Source: JBHGBB01 sp041946755 (GTDB taxonomy: Bacteria > UBP4 > UBA4092 > JAOAEQ01). From it: DNA of 22,999 nt. A model generated the notes under the pieces. That model had not been told where the DNA came from and searched no databases. It saw only the letters and a program-made list of their open reading frames with translations. The DNA is taken from positions 1 through 22,999 of the forward strand of contig JBHGBB010000038.1 of assembly GCA_041946755.1 (NCBI GenBank), in the 5' to 3' direction. Below, one piece after another: positions 1-7,646 of this stretch. How positions within the stretch are numbered: position 1 is the stretch's first letter; every line of letters begins with the position of its first letter. Made by a program: the position numbers and the translations under genes.

Positions 1-30
1 TCCGAAATCCGCAATCCGAAATCCGAAATT
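1..30. repeat. ATCCGAA heptamer tract inside hypE
   Basis: Four imperfect 7-nt units related to ATCCGAA occur back to back at the left edge of the window and probably continue beyond it. They read in frame within hypE on the minus strand. A similar tract lies in the lepA upstream region at 18039-18068 and 18094-18123. Confidence 0.7.
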
Positions 31-160
31 GGACAACACCGCTGTCATCCAACTGATTCAGAATGGGGTTCCCGAAATACTTTAGAATCAGGTCTTTAAT
101 CAGCCTTTGGGATAATTTCCCGCCACTCCCATGCGCTAATAGAATTTTATCGATTTTCAT
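1..160 (-). CDS. hypE: HypE N-terminus, hydrogenase maturation protein (partial, runs off window)
   Basis: Only the first 53 codons are present, reading leftward from an ATG at 160. The peptide has the family's N-terminal signature: LLAHGSGGK at residues 7-15, then an amphipathic helix, then FGNPILNQLDD at 29-39. HypE is a PurM-like ATP-dependent enzyme that dehydrates the carbamoyl group on its C-terminal cysteine to thiocyanate, the source of the cyanide ligands of [NiFe] hydrogenase; this is family knowledge. The start lies 19 bp after the stop of the TPR gene, so the two may be co-transcribed. Only a weak AGTGG-like element is seen upstream. After residue 43, where HypE has a variable strand-loop-strand, the frame enters an ATCCGAA-type heptamer repeat (QFRISDCGFR), so either the loop is repeat-derived or the gene is damaged just outside the window. 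Another PurM-fold kinase is less likely given HGSGGK. Confidence 0.72.
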   Translation of the reverse strand, partial: MKIDKILLAHGSGGKLSQRLIKDLILKYFGNPILNQLDDSGVVQFRISDCGFR

Positions 161-179
161 ATTATTAAGCGCCACTTTA

Positions 180-1658
180 TTAATCCCGCCAGACCTGGAG
201 ATATTCCGTAGCTTCCTCACCCAGAGGACCGGTAGGGTCTAAATCGACTACTTTTGCCCAATCTTTCCGCGCCGATTTATAATCTCTTTTTTTAAGATGC
301 ATAATCCCGCGCTGAAGGTAAGCGGGGGCATAATGAGAATCAAATTGTATGGCATAGGTATAATCCGCAAGCGCTAAATCATATTTACCTTGTTTATTAT
401 AAACAGTCCCTCGTCCCCAATATGCCTTAACATTCTTGGAATCGATTTTTAATGCGGCATTAAAATCCGCAATCGCTAAATCATATTGGCCTTGTCTACC
501 ATAATCAACTCCTCGTTCAACATATACAACCGTATCTTGCGCATTTAGTTTAAGTACAGCCGTATAATCGGCAATTGCTAAATCATATTTTTTCTGCATA
601 TCGTATATTAATCCTCGATGCCCGTATGCCTCCTCATTTTGGGGGTCGAGCTCTAATGCAGTATCAAAATCAGCAAGCGCTAAATCATATTTGTTTAATG
701 ACCCATAAGCCATACCGCGATAGCAATAAGCGCTTGCATAGTGCGGTTTTATTTTTAAGACATTCGTAAAGTCTACTATGGCAATATTATATTTTCCCTG
801 CATGGTATATAGACATCCGCGACAATAATATATATCTGCATTAAACGGATCATTACGTGCGTTTACTTTTAATGCCGTTGCATAATCTGCCAACGCTCTA
901 TCATATTTCCCTTGTGTAGCATAAACTCCTCCGCGAGTTATATATGCGCCGAGAAAATGGGAGTTTATTTTTAATATTGTATTGCAATCAGCGAGAGCCA
1001 ACTCCAATTTATTCTGCATAAAATAGGTCAAGCCACGGTTACCATATACCAAGACATTTTTGGGATTTATTGCGAGAGCAGTATTAAAATCTGCTATCGC
1101 TAAGTCAAATTTGTTTTTTTCGCGATAAGCAACTCCACGATAAAGATATATATCAATATTTTTGGAATTCAATTTTAAGGCTACGGTATAATCTTTAATC
1201 GCTAAATCATATTTTTCTAGGACATGATAAACTTCTCCACGACCGAGATAACTAAAGCAATCGTAGTCTTTCGGTTTAATCGATAGGGCTCTTTCTAGCA
1301 GAATATCGGATGCTTGTTTCTTACCAAGTTCTTTCAACGCTCTAGCTTTACATGCCATCGCGTAAATACAGTTCTTATCGCGTTGCAATGCGGCATTAAA
1401 TGCTAAAATCGCTTTATCCCATAGTTTAAGATTCAGCAAAATGCGCCCCTTTTCAATCCAGGCTAATATGTTGGAAGAATCTTGCGCAAGCACTTTATCA
1501 AAACAATCCACCGCTTCTTGATATTTCTCCTGCATTCTTAATTGTTCACCTTGTTCGTAGATAGCTTGTGCAGTGGTGGGTTTTCCCCGAGCCGGTGTAA
1601 ATGAGACCAATACAAATAAGAAGGAAATTAAACTCAAATAAATTAATTTCTGTTTCAT
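180..1658 (-). CDS. Secreted tetratricopeptide-repeat protein (13 TPRs)
   Basis: The 492-residue product begins with a typical Sec signal peptide (Lys-rich start, hydrophobic core about residues 5-20, probable cleavage near ARG at 23-25, no lipobox Cys). The rest, residues 30 to about 485, is made of 13 consecutive 34-residue TPR units, many with the consensus KYDLAIADYTAALK followed by N/D-x-N. No catalytic domain is present, so a scaffold or assembly role in the periplasm or on the surface is the only inference possible. The ATG at 1658 is preceded by GGAG at 5 nt spacing. At DNA level a 102-bp period is visible: the string CGCTAAATCATATT recurs in most central units, which points to recent unit duplication. 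hypE starts 19 bp downstream, but a direct link to hydrogenase is not shown. Confidence 0.9.
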   Translation of the reverse strand: MKQKLIYLSLISFLFVLVSFTPARGKPTTAQAIYEQGEQLRMQEKYQEAVDCFDKVLAQDSSNILAWIEKGRILLNLKLWDKAILAFNAALQRDKNCIYAMACKARALKELGKKQASDILLERALSIKPKDYDCFSYLGRGEVYHVLEKYDLAIKDYTVALKLNSKNIDIYLYRGVAYREKNKFDLAIADFNTALAINPKNVLVYGNRGLTYFMQNKLELALADCNTILKINSHFLGAYITRGGVYATQGKYDRALADYATALKVNARNDPFNADIYYCRGCLYTMQGKYNIAIVDFTNVLKIKPHYASAYCYRGMAYGSLNKYDLALADFDTALELDPQNEEAYGHRGLIYDMQKKYDLAIADYTAVLKLNAQDTVVYVERGVDYGRQGQYDLAIADFNAALKIDSKNVKAYWGRGTVYNKQGKYDLALADYTYAIQFDSHYAPAYLQRGIMHLKKRDYKSARKDWAKVVDLDPTGPLGEEATEYLQVWRD

Positions 1659-1684
1659 AAATCTCCAGATAAGATCTTTTGAAT

Positions 1685-1728
1685 AATATCAAGCTTGGTC
1701 GAAAATAGTTTGATTGAATCTTGATATT
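1685..1728. other. Inverted repeat between dehydrogenase and TPR genes
   Basis: Nine-base arms AATATCAAG (1685-1693) and CTTGATATT (1720-1728) flank a 26-nt loop. A short T run follows on the plus strand, but both neighbours are on the minus strand, so a terminator role is doubtful. It could be a weak stem after the dehydrogenase gene or an operator for the TPR gene. Confidence 0.3.
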
Positions 1729-1736
1729 TTTATCTG

Positions 1737-1770
1737 TCTGAATCGGCTGAAATCCGGGTGTATCTGCGTT
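1737..1770 (-). repeat. AACGCAGAT-type repeat just after dehydrogenase stop
   Basis: Read on the minus strand, the dehydrogenase stop TAA is followed after one base by AACGCAGATACAC and then CCGGATTTCAGCCGATTCAG. The first part resembles the AACGCAGAG units elsewhere in this window and has the same polarity relative to the stop codon. Confidence 0.5.
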
Positions 1771-1771
1771 C

Positions 1772-2797
1772 TTATAGATGCGGGTCGATAGCCATTTTCA
1801 GGATTTTCTCTTTTTCATTCACAAACATATCGAACGCATGGGCGAGTTCTTCCATCGGCATGACATGGGATACGATCCCGTTATAATCGATTTTCCCGGA
1901 TTCGAGCAGCGATACTGCCCGTCCCATGGTAAACGGCGGCATTTTCGCTCCGATAATTTTGATTTCATTTGCAAACATTTCATAAGGCGAGAACGGCACC
2001 CGGCCATTTTCCGGGCTGACTCCGAACACCATAAACGTTCCATATTTCCGGATCAGATTCATGCCTTCAGCAACCGCGTCCGGATTGCCGGTAACATCGA
2101 TTACATAATGGAATCCTTGCGGGAATTGGTTTTTGATTTCTTTCCATACCTTTTTATCCGAAGTATTGAACACGATATCCGCACCATACTTTTTCGCAGC
2201 TTTGCATCGGGCTTCAATTACTTCCGCCTGCACAATCTGGCGAATCGGAGTATATTTCAGCATTTGGGTCCAGAGTAGGGCAATCGGGCCGGCGCCAAGA
2301 ATTAAAACATCGCTGCCGGCTAATGGACTTAATAAATCATAACCATGAAGCACACACGCCAGCGGCTCGGCGATAATTCCGGCTTTAATCCCAAGCTGCT
2401 TCGCTATCGGATACGCCTGTTTCCGGTTGATTTTCGAATAAGGGGCGAATCCGCCGGTGATATGATATCCATTGATAATGATATTCGAACAATGGTTATA
2501 TTTCGCTTCCTGACAACTGATACAATGCCCACAGGGAGATAACGGATCCGCGCAAATCCAATCGCCGATTTTAAATTCGGTAACCTCTTTCCCGAGTTCG
2601 ACTATTTCGCCGACAAATTCATGGCCTAAAACTACCGGCGGCCGCGCTAACGGTACTTCACCCATAAAAATATGCTGGTCGGTACCGCATACTCCACAGC
2701 CGAGTACTTTCAATACGATTTCATCCGCATTCGGTTTCGGATCCGGAATATCTTTTATTTCGATTACTTCTTTTTTGGTATATACCGCTGCACGCAT
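1772..2797 (-). CDS. Zinc-dependent alcohol/sorbitol dehydrogenase-like (MDR superfamily)
   Basis: A 341-residue medium-chain dehydrogenase/reductase. The N-terminal GroES-like domain holds the catalytic zinc ligands C37 (in CGVCGTD), H59-E60 (GHE) and E144. The structural zinc lobe is complete with C89, C92, C95 and C103. The Rossmann fold starts with LGAGPIA at about 167-173. These features place it with threonine/sorbitol/2,3-butanediol-type dehydrogenases that oxidise secondary alcohols with NAD(P); the substrate cannot be told from sequence. I chose ATG 2797 because AAGGAG lies 8 nt upstream. The frame can be extended to a TTG at 2818, but that start would lie upstream of this ribosome site and add seven atypical residues. 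The gene stands alone, divergent from HU. Confidence 0.9.
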   Translation of the reverse strand: MRAAVYTKKEVIEIKDIPDPKPNADEIVLKVLGCGVCGTDQHIFMGEVPLARPPVVLGHEFVGEIVELGKEVTEFKIGDWICADPLSPCGHCISCQEAKYNHCSNIIINGYHITGGFAPYSKINRKQAYPIAKQLGIKAGIIAEPLACVLHGYDLLSPLAGSDVLILGAGPIALLWTQMLKYTPIRQIVQAEVIEARCKAAKKYGADIVFNTSDKKVWKEIKNQFPQGFHYVIDVTGNPDAVAEGMNLIRKYGTFMVFGVSPENGRVPFSPYEMFANEIKIIGAKMPPFTMGRAVSLLESGKIDYNGIVSHVMPMEELAHAFDMFVNEKEKILKMAIDPHL

Positions 2798-2820
2798 AAT
2801 TGCTCTCCTTATTGCCAACC

Positions 2821-2920
2821 TAAAAACGCAAAACCTGAAATACTAAAAACTACGACAAGGTATATTTTCAATATTCTATGTTTTCCCGTTTTTTGGTTTT
2901 TCTGTTTTTTAGTTTTATAA
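2821..2920. repeat. AAAAC-rich repeat pair in opposite orientation
   Basis: The left part (2821-2853) reads AAAACG, AAAACC, AAATAC, AAAAAC at about 7-nt steps. The right part (2881-2920) reads as its mirror, with TTTTTTGG, TTTTTCTG and TTTTTTAG units. The two face each other across a 27-nt gap and could form a long weak stem. It belongs to the group of short tracts built of near-heptameric units in this window. Confidence 0.5.
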
Positions 2921-3029
2921 CATTTCATTGTAACAGATTTAACCTCCGGATACAATACAATCTCGAATTAGTCCTATTTTGTGCGGAATTCGATAATTGA
3001 AAAAAAATGCTATAATTTGCATTTTCCTA

Positions 3030-3058
3030 TTGACAAAACGGGCAAAAACCCTTATGAT
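3030..3058 (+). promoter_or_regulatory. Sigma-70-type promoter of HU gene
   Basis: A perfect -35 box TTGACA (3030-3035) is followed after exactly 17 nt by TATGAT (3053-3058), one base off consensus. Transcription would start near 3065 and give a leader of about 64 nt before the HU start codon. This is the best promoter in the window. Confidence 0.8.
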
Positions 3059-3128
3059 TTCGATGGTTAGTTGTATTTACCTTTTTACTTTTTTTCTTTA
3101 TATTTACTCATAGAAAGGGGGTGCTATA

Positions 3129-3407
3129 ATGACAAAGGCGGATATCATCGAAGCCATTAAAGCTACAAAATGCTGTGCTGAACTCAGCAAGAAAGATATT
3201 GAAGGCGTAGTCGATTGCGCATTCGAAGCAATTGCTAAAGGAATTAAAAAAGATAAACGGTTTGCAATGCCTGATTTTGGTGTTTTCACCGTAAGAGCAC
3301 GGAAAGCACGGACGGGAAGAAACCCGCAAACCGGCGCTACAATTAAGATTCCGGCGAGCAAAACCGTTGGATTCAAACCATCACCAGCTCTGAAAAAAGG
3401 TCTATAA
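3129..3407 (+). CDS. HU-family DNA-binding protein
   Basis: The 92-residue product has the whole HU/IHF fold: helical dimerisation half (residues 1-40, starting MTKADIIEAI), beta sheet with FGVFTVRARKAR, then the DNA-binding arm signature GRNPQTG (about 63-69) with the intercalating proline, and closing KTVGFKPSPALKKGL. It is a small basic architectural protein that bends and compacts DNA as a dimer. The length is normal for HU. The ATG at 3129 has a strong AAAGGGGG ribosome site. The gene is monocistronic: its own promoter at 3030-3058 and a hairpin terminator right behind it. HU cannot be separated from a homodimeric IHF-like paralogue by sequence alone. Confidence 0.96.
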   Translation: MTKADIIEAIKATKCCAELSKKDIEGVVDCAFEAIAKGIKKDKRFAMPDFGVFTVRARKARTGRNPQTGATIKIPASKTVGFKPSPALKKGL

Positions 3408-3440
3408 TTTCTCGGAACTGGCTCTAATATTGATGTTGAC

Positions 3441-3492
3441 ACAGGTTATAGGAACTTCGATTTATTACGAAGAAACTATAACCTGTTTCTAT
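3441..3492 (+). terminator. Rho-independent terminator of HU gene
   Basis: Perfect 11-bp arms ACAGGTTATAG (3441-3451) and CTATAACCTGT (3476-3486) enclose a second inner stem, CTTCG (3455-3459) with CGAAG (3468-3472). A T-rich stretch (TTTCTATTTT) follows. It sits 34 nt after the HU stop codon. Confidence 0.85.
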
Positions 3493-3568
3493 TTTAAATC
3501 TTGATTACCGCGATCGCTAAATCCGAGTATCACAATAACGCAGGGAGCTTATTACCCTAACTAACTTC

Positions 3569-5416
3569 ATGCCCTATCTCAAAAAAAATATGAAACTAAA
3601 AAAACCGATTTTTTTCAAAATTTTGCTGATTTTATGTAATTTATTATTTTTATTCTCTATCGCAACTGCCGCAGTTTTAACCGAATCGCGAGGGATGTGG
3701 CTGGACGAAAATAGTATCCCGAAAACCGAATCGGAAATGAGTACGCTCGTTGCGCAATTTAAATCCGCAAATATCAATATCATTTATCCGGAAACGGTTG
3801 GTAAAGGGGAAACTACGATTTATCCGAGCACTCTTGTTCCCTGGAATAAAACCTTCGAACCGTATGGCGACCGATTGAAAATATTAATCAAGTATGCGCA
3901 TCAGAATGGAATCGAAGTGCATCCCTGGGTTTGGGTGTTTTGTGTCGGGTATTATGATGTTAAAGGCCGAACCTTGGTCCAGCATCCGGAATGGGGCGCG
4001 TTAGATCGCGATGGTAATCTTACTCCCGGCGGATATAATAAATTATATTGGTTATGCCCGAATAAACCGGCAGTCCAGAAATATCTGCTGGATATGATTA
4101 AAGAATTGGTTACCAACTATGATATCGATGGCATCCATCTGGATTATATCCGCTATGAAGATATGTATCCAAACAAATACTGTTTCTGTTCGGATTGCGT
4201 TAATCAATTCAAAAAGGAGTATGGCATCGACCCGCGGGATATTACTACGAAATCGAAGTATGCTAAATCCTGGCATCGCTGGTGTGAAATGCAGGTGAAT
4301 AATTTCGTTCGCGATGCACATCGAGAAATAAAAAACCTTAATCCGGACTGTATGCTCTCTGCCGCGGTGGGTATGAATCTGGAAGAATCCCGTAAATTCC
4401 GAAGACAGGATTGGCTGCATTGGGTAAACAACAGATATCTCGATTTCATCTGCCCGATGGTTTATACTCAGGATGTGGATATAGTTGCTAAATGGACTAA
4501 AGATCAACTAACCCGCGCTGGGCATAAAACCCTGATTTATTCCGGGCTGGTGCAATGGTTTGGCGCTACTACTCTGCGTCAGGAAATTCAAACTGCCCGG
4601 CAGAATAAGTCGGATGGTATTACCTTATTTGCGCTAGAACAATTTAAAACTTATCCAGAATATTTAGCGATGTTAAAAGAAACGTTTCCTACTCCGGCAG
4701 GATTACCGCATCGGAATAAAACCTACAATCGCGCATATACCAAATTCATGACCGGGAAATCGAACTATGTTCCGCAAACCGACCCGCCATTATCGCCGCT
4801 CATTAAACATCCGGTACCGATACCGAAAGCAGAAATATATTTCACCAACCAACCTCCGAAAATCGATGGTAGCCTGGACGATCAATGCTGGTTAAGTTGC
4901 AATACCATGACTCCATTTTATATCTATAATACCGGTAAAAAGGCGAAAGTACAAACCCAAAGTTTTGCTACCTATGACCGGCAGAATCTATATCTGGCGG
5001 TTAATTGCTCGGAACCGAATATGGATAAACTGAAATCGGGAAAAGTCCAGCGCGATGGGCCGGTGTTTGAAGATGATTCGATAGAAGTGTTTATTGATAT
5101 CGGGAATAATGCCGCGGATTATTTCCATCTTGTAGTGAATACGCTCGGTACCCAATATGATACCGAAATCAGCCAACCGGTCTGGAATGGAACCTGGATC
5201 GCGAAAACGCATAAAACCAATCATGGATATACCATAGAATTACAGATTCCGTTTACCGACCTGAAAACTTCAATGCCCTCAGATAAAACCGTTTGGTCAA
5301 TAAATTTCGGCCGCTCCCGATATACCGGTCTCAAACCGGAGTATACCTGCTGGTCGTGTACCTATGGCACTTTCCATACTCCCGAACGATTCGGCGAGAT
5401 TATATTTACTAGATGA
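3569..5416 (+). CDS. Secreted GHL10 (DUF187) glycoside hydrolase-like protein with CBM9-like domain
   Basis: The 615-residue product starts with a signal peptide (hydrophobic core about residues 13-34, cleavage near ATAA at 32-35). Residues 38-375 match the GHL10/DUF187 family of TIM-barrel hydrolase-like proteins: RGMWLDEN at the first strand, HPWVWVF near 118-124, and the family motif DGIHLDYIRYED at 187-198, which carries the likely acidic active-site residues. Residues about 420-615 form a CBM9/DOMON-like sandwich (KIDGSLDDQCW, then EDDSIEVFIDIGN), a module usually binding polysaccharide ends. Family knowledge suggests a secreted polysaccharide-active enzyme, but GHL10 substrates are poorly known. 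A CFCSDC cluster at 205-210 may be a disulphide or metal site. The start is uncertain: ATG 3569 and ATG 3590 both lack a well-placed ribosome site, and the nearest GGGAG is 22 nt off. Confidence 0.85.
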   Translation: MPYLKKNMKLKKPIFFKILLILCNLLFLFSIATAAVLTESRGMWLDENSIPKTESEMSTLVAQFKSANINIIYPETVGKGETTIYPSTLVPWNKTFEPYGDRLKILIKYAHQNGIEVHPWVWVFCVGYYDVKGRTLVQHPEWGALDRDGNLTPGGYNKLYWLCPNKPAVQKYLLDMIKELVTNYDIDGIHLDYIRYEDMYPNKYCFCSDCVNQFKKEYGIDPRDITTKSKYAKSWHRWCEMQVNNFVRDAHREIKNLNPDCMLSAAVGMNLEESRKFRRQDWLHWVNNRYLDFICPMVYTQDVDIVAKWTKDQLTRAGHKTLIYSGLVQWFGATTLRQEIQTARQNKSDGITLFALEQFKTYPEYLAMLKETFPTPAGLPHRNKTYNRAYTKFMTGKSNYVPQTDPPLSPLIKHPVPIPKAEIYFTNQPPKIDGSLDDQCWLSCNTMTPFYIYNTGKKAKVQTQSFATYDRQNLYLAVNCSEPNMDKLKSGKVQRDGPVFEDDSIEVFIDIGNNAADYFHLVVNTLGTQYDTEISQPVWNGTWIAKTHKTNHGYTIELQIPFTDLKTSMPSDKTVWSINFGRSRYTGLKPEYTCWSCTYGTFHTPERFGEIIFTR

Positions 5417-5456
5417 AATACTAATGCTTCTTAATTGGTAAGTATTTATATTTTCA
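5416..5456 (+). terminator. Possible weak terminator after GHL10 gene
   Basis: Seven-base arms AAATACT (5416-5422) and AGTATTT (5441-5447) overlap the stop codon and are followed by ATATTTTC. The stem is AT-only apart from one pair and the loop is 18 nt, so it is a weak candidate. Confidence 0.3.
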
Positions 5457-5482
5457 AACGTATATGAATAAGATATTGACCT

Positions 5483-7459
5483 ATGAAGAGAGCATATTAT
5501 TCTAATTCGATATTAGAATTTCTCAACGCTACACCTGAAGAAGTGATTGGCACAATAGCAAAAAACAGTGCTTTCGATATAAGCCAGAATCAACGTGATG
5601 CGTGGTTTGAAGAAATAAATATTCTTAATAAAGCACTACTGCATTTTAATGGCTCTATTTATTTTGAATATTCAATACCACGTATGGGTAAACGTATTGA
5701 TATAGTTCTATTGATCCAATCGGTCATTTTTGTCCTAGAATTTAAAATCGGTGAAGATGAATTTACTTCTTTTGCAATAGACCAGGTTTATGATTATGCT
5801 CTCGATTTAAAAAACTTCCATGAATCCAGTCATGATAAATATATCGCTCCTATTCTTATTGCCACCAAGGCCTATACCAATGCCTCAATCAATATAACAG
5901 CGCCACAACATGATAAACTTTTTTCTCCTATCAAATGCAACGCTGAAAAGCTCGAACAAACGATAAATAATGTTTTAGATTTTGTTGAAGGTGGGAGTAT
6001 TGATATTTCGAAATGGGAACTAGGACGATACAGCCCCACCCCAACAATTATTGAGGCTGCAATGGCACTTTATAATGGGCATTCAGTAACAGATATTTCA
6101 CGCAGTGATGCTGGTGCAACAAACTTAACCAATACTTCCGAAGCTATATCAGAAATCATCTTTGATTCAAGAGAAAATTCACATAAGGCGATTTGTTTTG
6201 TAACTGGTGTCCCTGGCGCAGGGAAAACATTAGTTGGTCTTAATATTGCCACTAAACATATTGATAAAAATACTGATTTGTATAGTGTGTTTTTGTCCGG
6301 TAATGGTCCGCTCGTAGCCATCTTGCGCGAAGCCTTAACTCGAGATAAAGTCCGATTTGAAAAAGAACATGGACATAAAATAAAAAAAGGGTTGGTCATG
6401 AGTGATGTCAAGGCGTTTATTCAAAATGTGCATAACTTTAGAGATGAATGCCTTATAGATACTATTAAACCACCCATTGAACATGTAGCTTTATTCGATG
6501 AAGCTCAACGTGCTTGGCATCTCCAACAAACAGCAAAATTTATGCTTAGCAAAAAAGGGATACCGAATTTTAACCAGTCTGAGCCTGAATTTTTAATTTC
6601 ATGTCTTAATCGTCATCCTGATTGGGCGGTTATTGTTTGTTTGGTTGGTGGCGGACAGGAAATAAATACAGGAGAAGCTGGTATAAGTGAGTGGATTGCA
6701 TCATTAAATCGGTCATTCCCTGATTGGTATATTTATATTTCCCCTCAATTAACTGATAGTGAATTTGCCGCAGAAAAGGTATTAAAAGAAATTAACACTC
6801 GACAAAATGTGGTCTATGATGAACGACTACATTTGGGTGTATCAATGCGTTCTTTTAGGGCTGAGAATGTTTCTTTACTAATCAAGCAAATTTTAGATCT
6901 TAATATTGATGCAGCACGTAATACATTGACTAAAGTAATTGAACGATATCCGATCGTTATTACTCGTGACCTTTTAAAAGCAAAACAATGGTTAAAGGAT
7001 AACGCACGTGGATCTGAGCGATATGGCCTTATTGTCTCGTCTCAGGCTGAACGATTAAAACCTCATGCGATCGATGTAAAGTCGCCAATGGATCCAATCC
7101 ATTGGTTCCTTGATGGAAAAGAAGATGTCCGCTCTTCTTATTATTTAGAAGATGTGGCAACAGAGTTTGATATACAAGGACTTGAACTTGATTGGGCTTG
7201 TGTGGCTTGGGATGCTGATTTCAGATATACGGAAAGTGGTTGGGAGCATTGGTCATTTTGTGGTGATAGATGGAATAAAATTAAGAAACCAGAACGAAAA
7301 ATATATCTTAAAAATGCTTATCGAGTCCTTCTAACTCGTGCCAGACAAGGTATGATTATTGTTGTCTCCAATGGAAATCCTGATGATCCAACCCGCAATC
7401 CTGATTTCTACAATCCGATCTTTGATTATCTAAAACAAATCGGATTTGAATGTATTTAA
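5483..7459 (+). CDS. PD-(D/E)XK nuclease fused to DUF2075 superfamily 1 helicase
   Basis: The 658-residue protein has two parts. Residues about 55-130 look like a PD-(D/E)XK nuclease core: RIDIVLL with D73, then VLEFKIG with E86 and K88. Residues 235-650 are a DUF2075/SF1-type ATPase: Walker A GVPGAGKT (242-249), Walker B LFDEAQ (D339, E340, Q342), LVGGGQEINTGEAG (387-400), SMRSF (454-458), EFDIQGLELD (561-570) and the arginine-finger motif YRVLLTRARQG (613-623). All motifs look intact. Such nuclease-helicase fusions often belong to phage defence or DNA processing; the role here is inference. Codon use differs from neighbours: more AT-rich, with few CGG, CCG and GCG codons, suggesting horizontal transfer. 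No ribosome site precedes ATG 5483. Neighbours are unrelated, so it is a single-gene insertion. Confidence 0.85.
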   Translation: MKRAYYSNSILEFLNATPEEVIGTIAKNSAFDISQNQRDAWFEEINILNKALLHFNGSIYFEYSIPRMGKRIDIVLLIQSVIFVLEFKIGEDEFTSFAIDQVYDYALDLKNFHESSHDKYIAPILIATKAYTNASINITAPQHDKLFSPIKCNAEKLEQTINNVLDFVEGGSIDISKWELGRYSPTPTIIEAAMALYNGHSVTDISRSDAGATNLTNTSEAISEIIFDSRENSHKAICFVTGVPGAGKTLVGLNIATKHIDKNTDLYSVFLSGNGPLVAILREALTRDKVRFEKEHGHKIKKGLVMSDVKAFIQNVHNFRDECLIDTIKPPIEHVALFDEAQRAWHLQQTAKFMLSKKGIPNFNQSEPEFLISCLNRHPDWAVIVCLVGGGQEINTGEAGISEWIASLNRSFPDWYIYISPQLTDSEFAAEKVLKEINTRQNVVYDERLHLGVSMRSFRAENVSLLIKQILDLNIDAARNTLTKVIERYPIVITRDLLKAKQWLKDNARGSERYGLIVSSQAERLKPHAIDVKSPMDPIHWFLDGKEDVRSSYYLEDVATEFDIQGLELDWACVAWDADFRYTESGWEHWSFCGDRWNKIKKPERKIYLKNAYRVLLTRARQGMIIVVSNGNPDDPTRNPDFYNPIFDYLKQIGFECI

Positions 7460-7559
7460 ACTGTGTAAATAAGTTAATATATATCATATACTGGATTATA
7501 ACCATTGAATTCTCAGTATCTCAATGATTCTCTAGTATGGTTTTTCGTGGTTACTCCGT

Positions 7560-7588
7560 TTGCCAATCAGTCGATTTTTTGGTAAAAT
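7560..7588 (+). promoter_or_regulatory. Candidate sigma-70 promoter of hppA
   Basis: TTGCCA (7560-7565) and TAAAAT (7583-7588) are separated by 17 nt. This gives a start near 7595 and a leader of about 52 nt. It is the only good pair in the 187-bp gap after the nuclease-helicase gene. Confidence 0.55.
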
Positions 7589-7646
7589 ATTTATTCTTAA
7601 CCAACCTAGGCTTAACACCAAATAAATTAAGGAGATTTATATTTTT

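Larger units (their letters stand above)
2798..3128. other. Divergent intergenic region: repeats, promoter and HU leader
   Basis: This 331-bp spacer between the dehydrogenase and HU genes contains the dehydrogenase ribosome site, an A/T-rich repeat pair (2821-2853 and 2881-2920), a strong plus-strand promoter (3030-3058) and a roughly 64-nt HU leader. No further coding frame with support is seen. Confidence 0.8.

Noticed and set aside
270..1250. Regularly spaced DNA repeat that could suggest a CRISPR-like array
   Set aside because: The 102-bp period codes TPR units in an intact frame; spacing and conservation are those of protein repeats.
1778..2278. Long open frame on the plus strand opposite the dehydrogenase
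   Set aside because: It mirrors a strongly conserved zinc dehydrogenase, has no family-like sequence and no ribosome site.
3104..3442. Minus-strand open frame covering the HU gene
   Set aside because: It is wholly antisense to HU, its start falls in the HU terminator region and the peptide has no recognisable domain.
7488..7519. Hairpin ATACTG/CAGTAT after the nuclease-helicase gene
   Set aside because: Only a 6-bp stem with a 20-nt loop and no T run; could be chance in AT-rich DNA.
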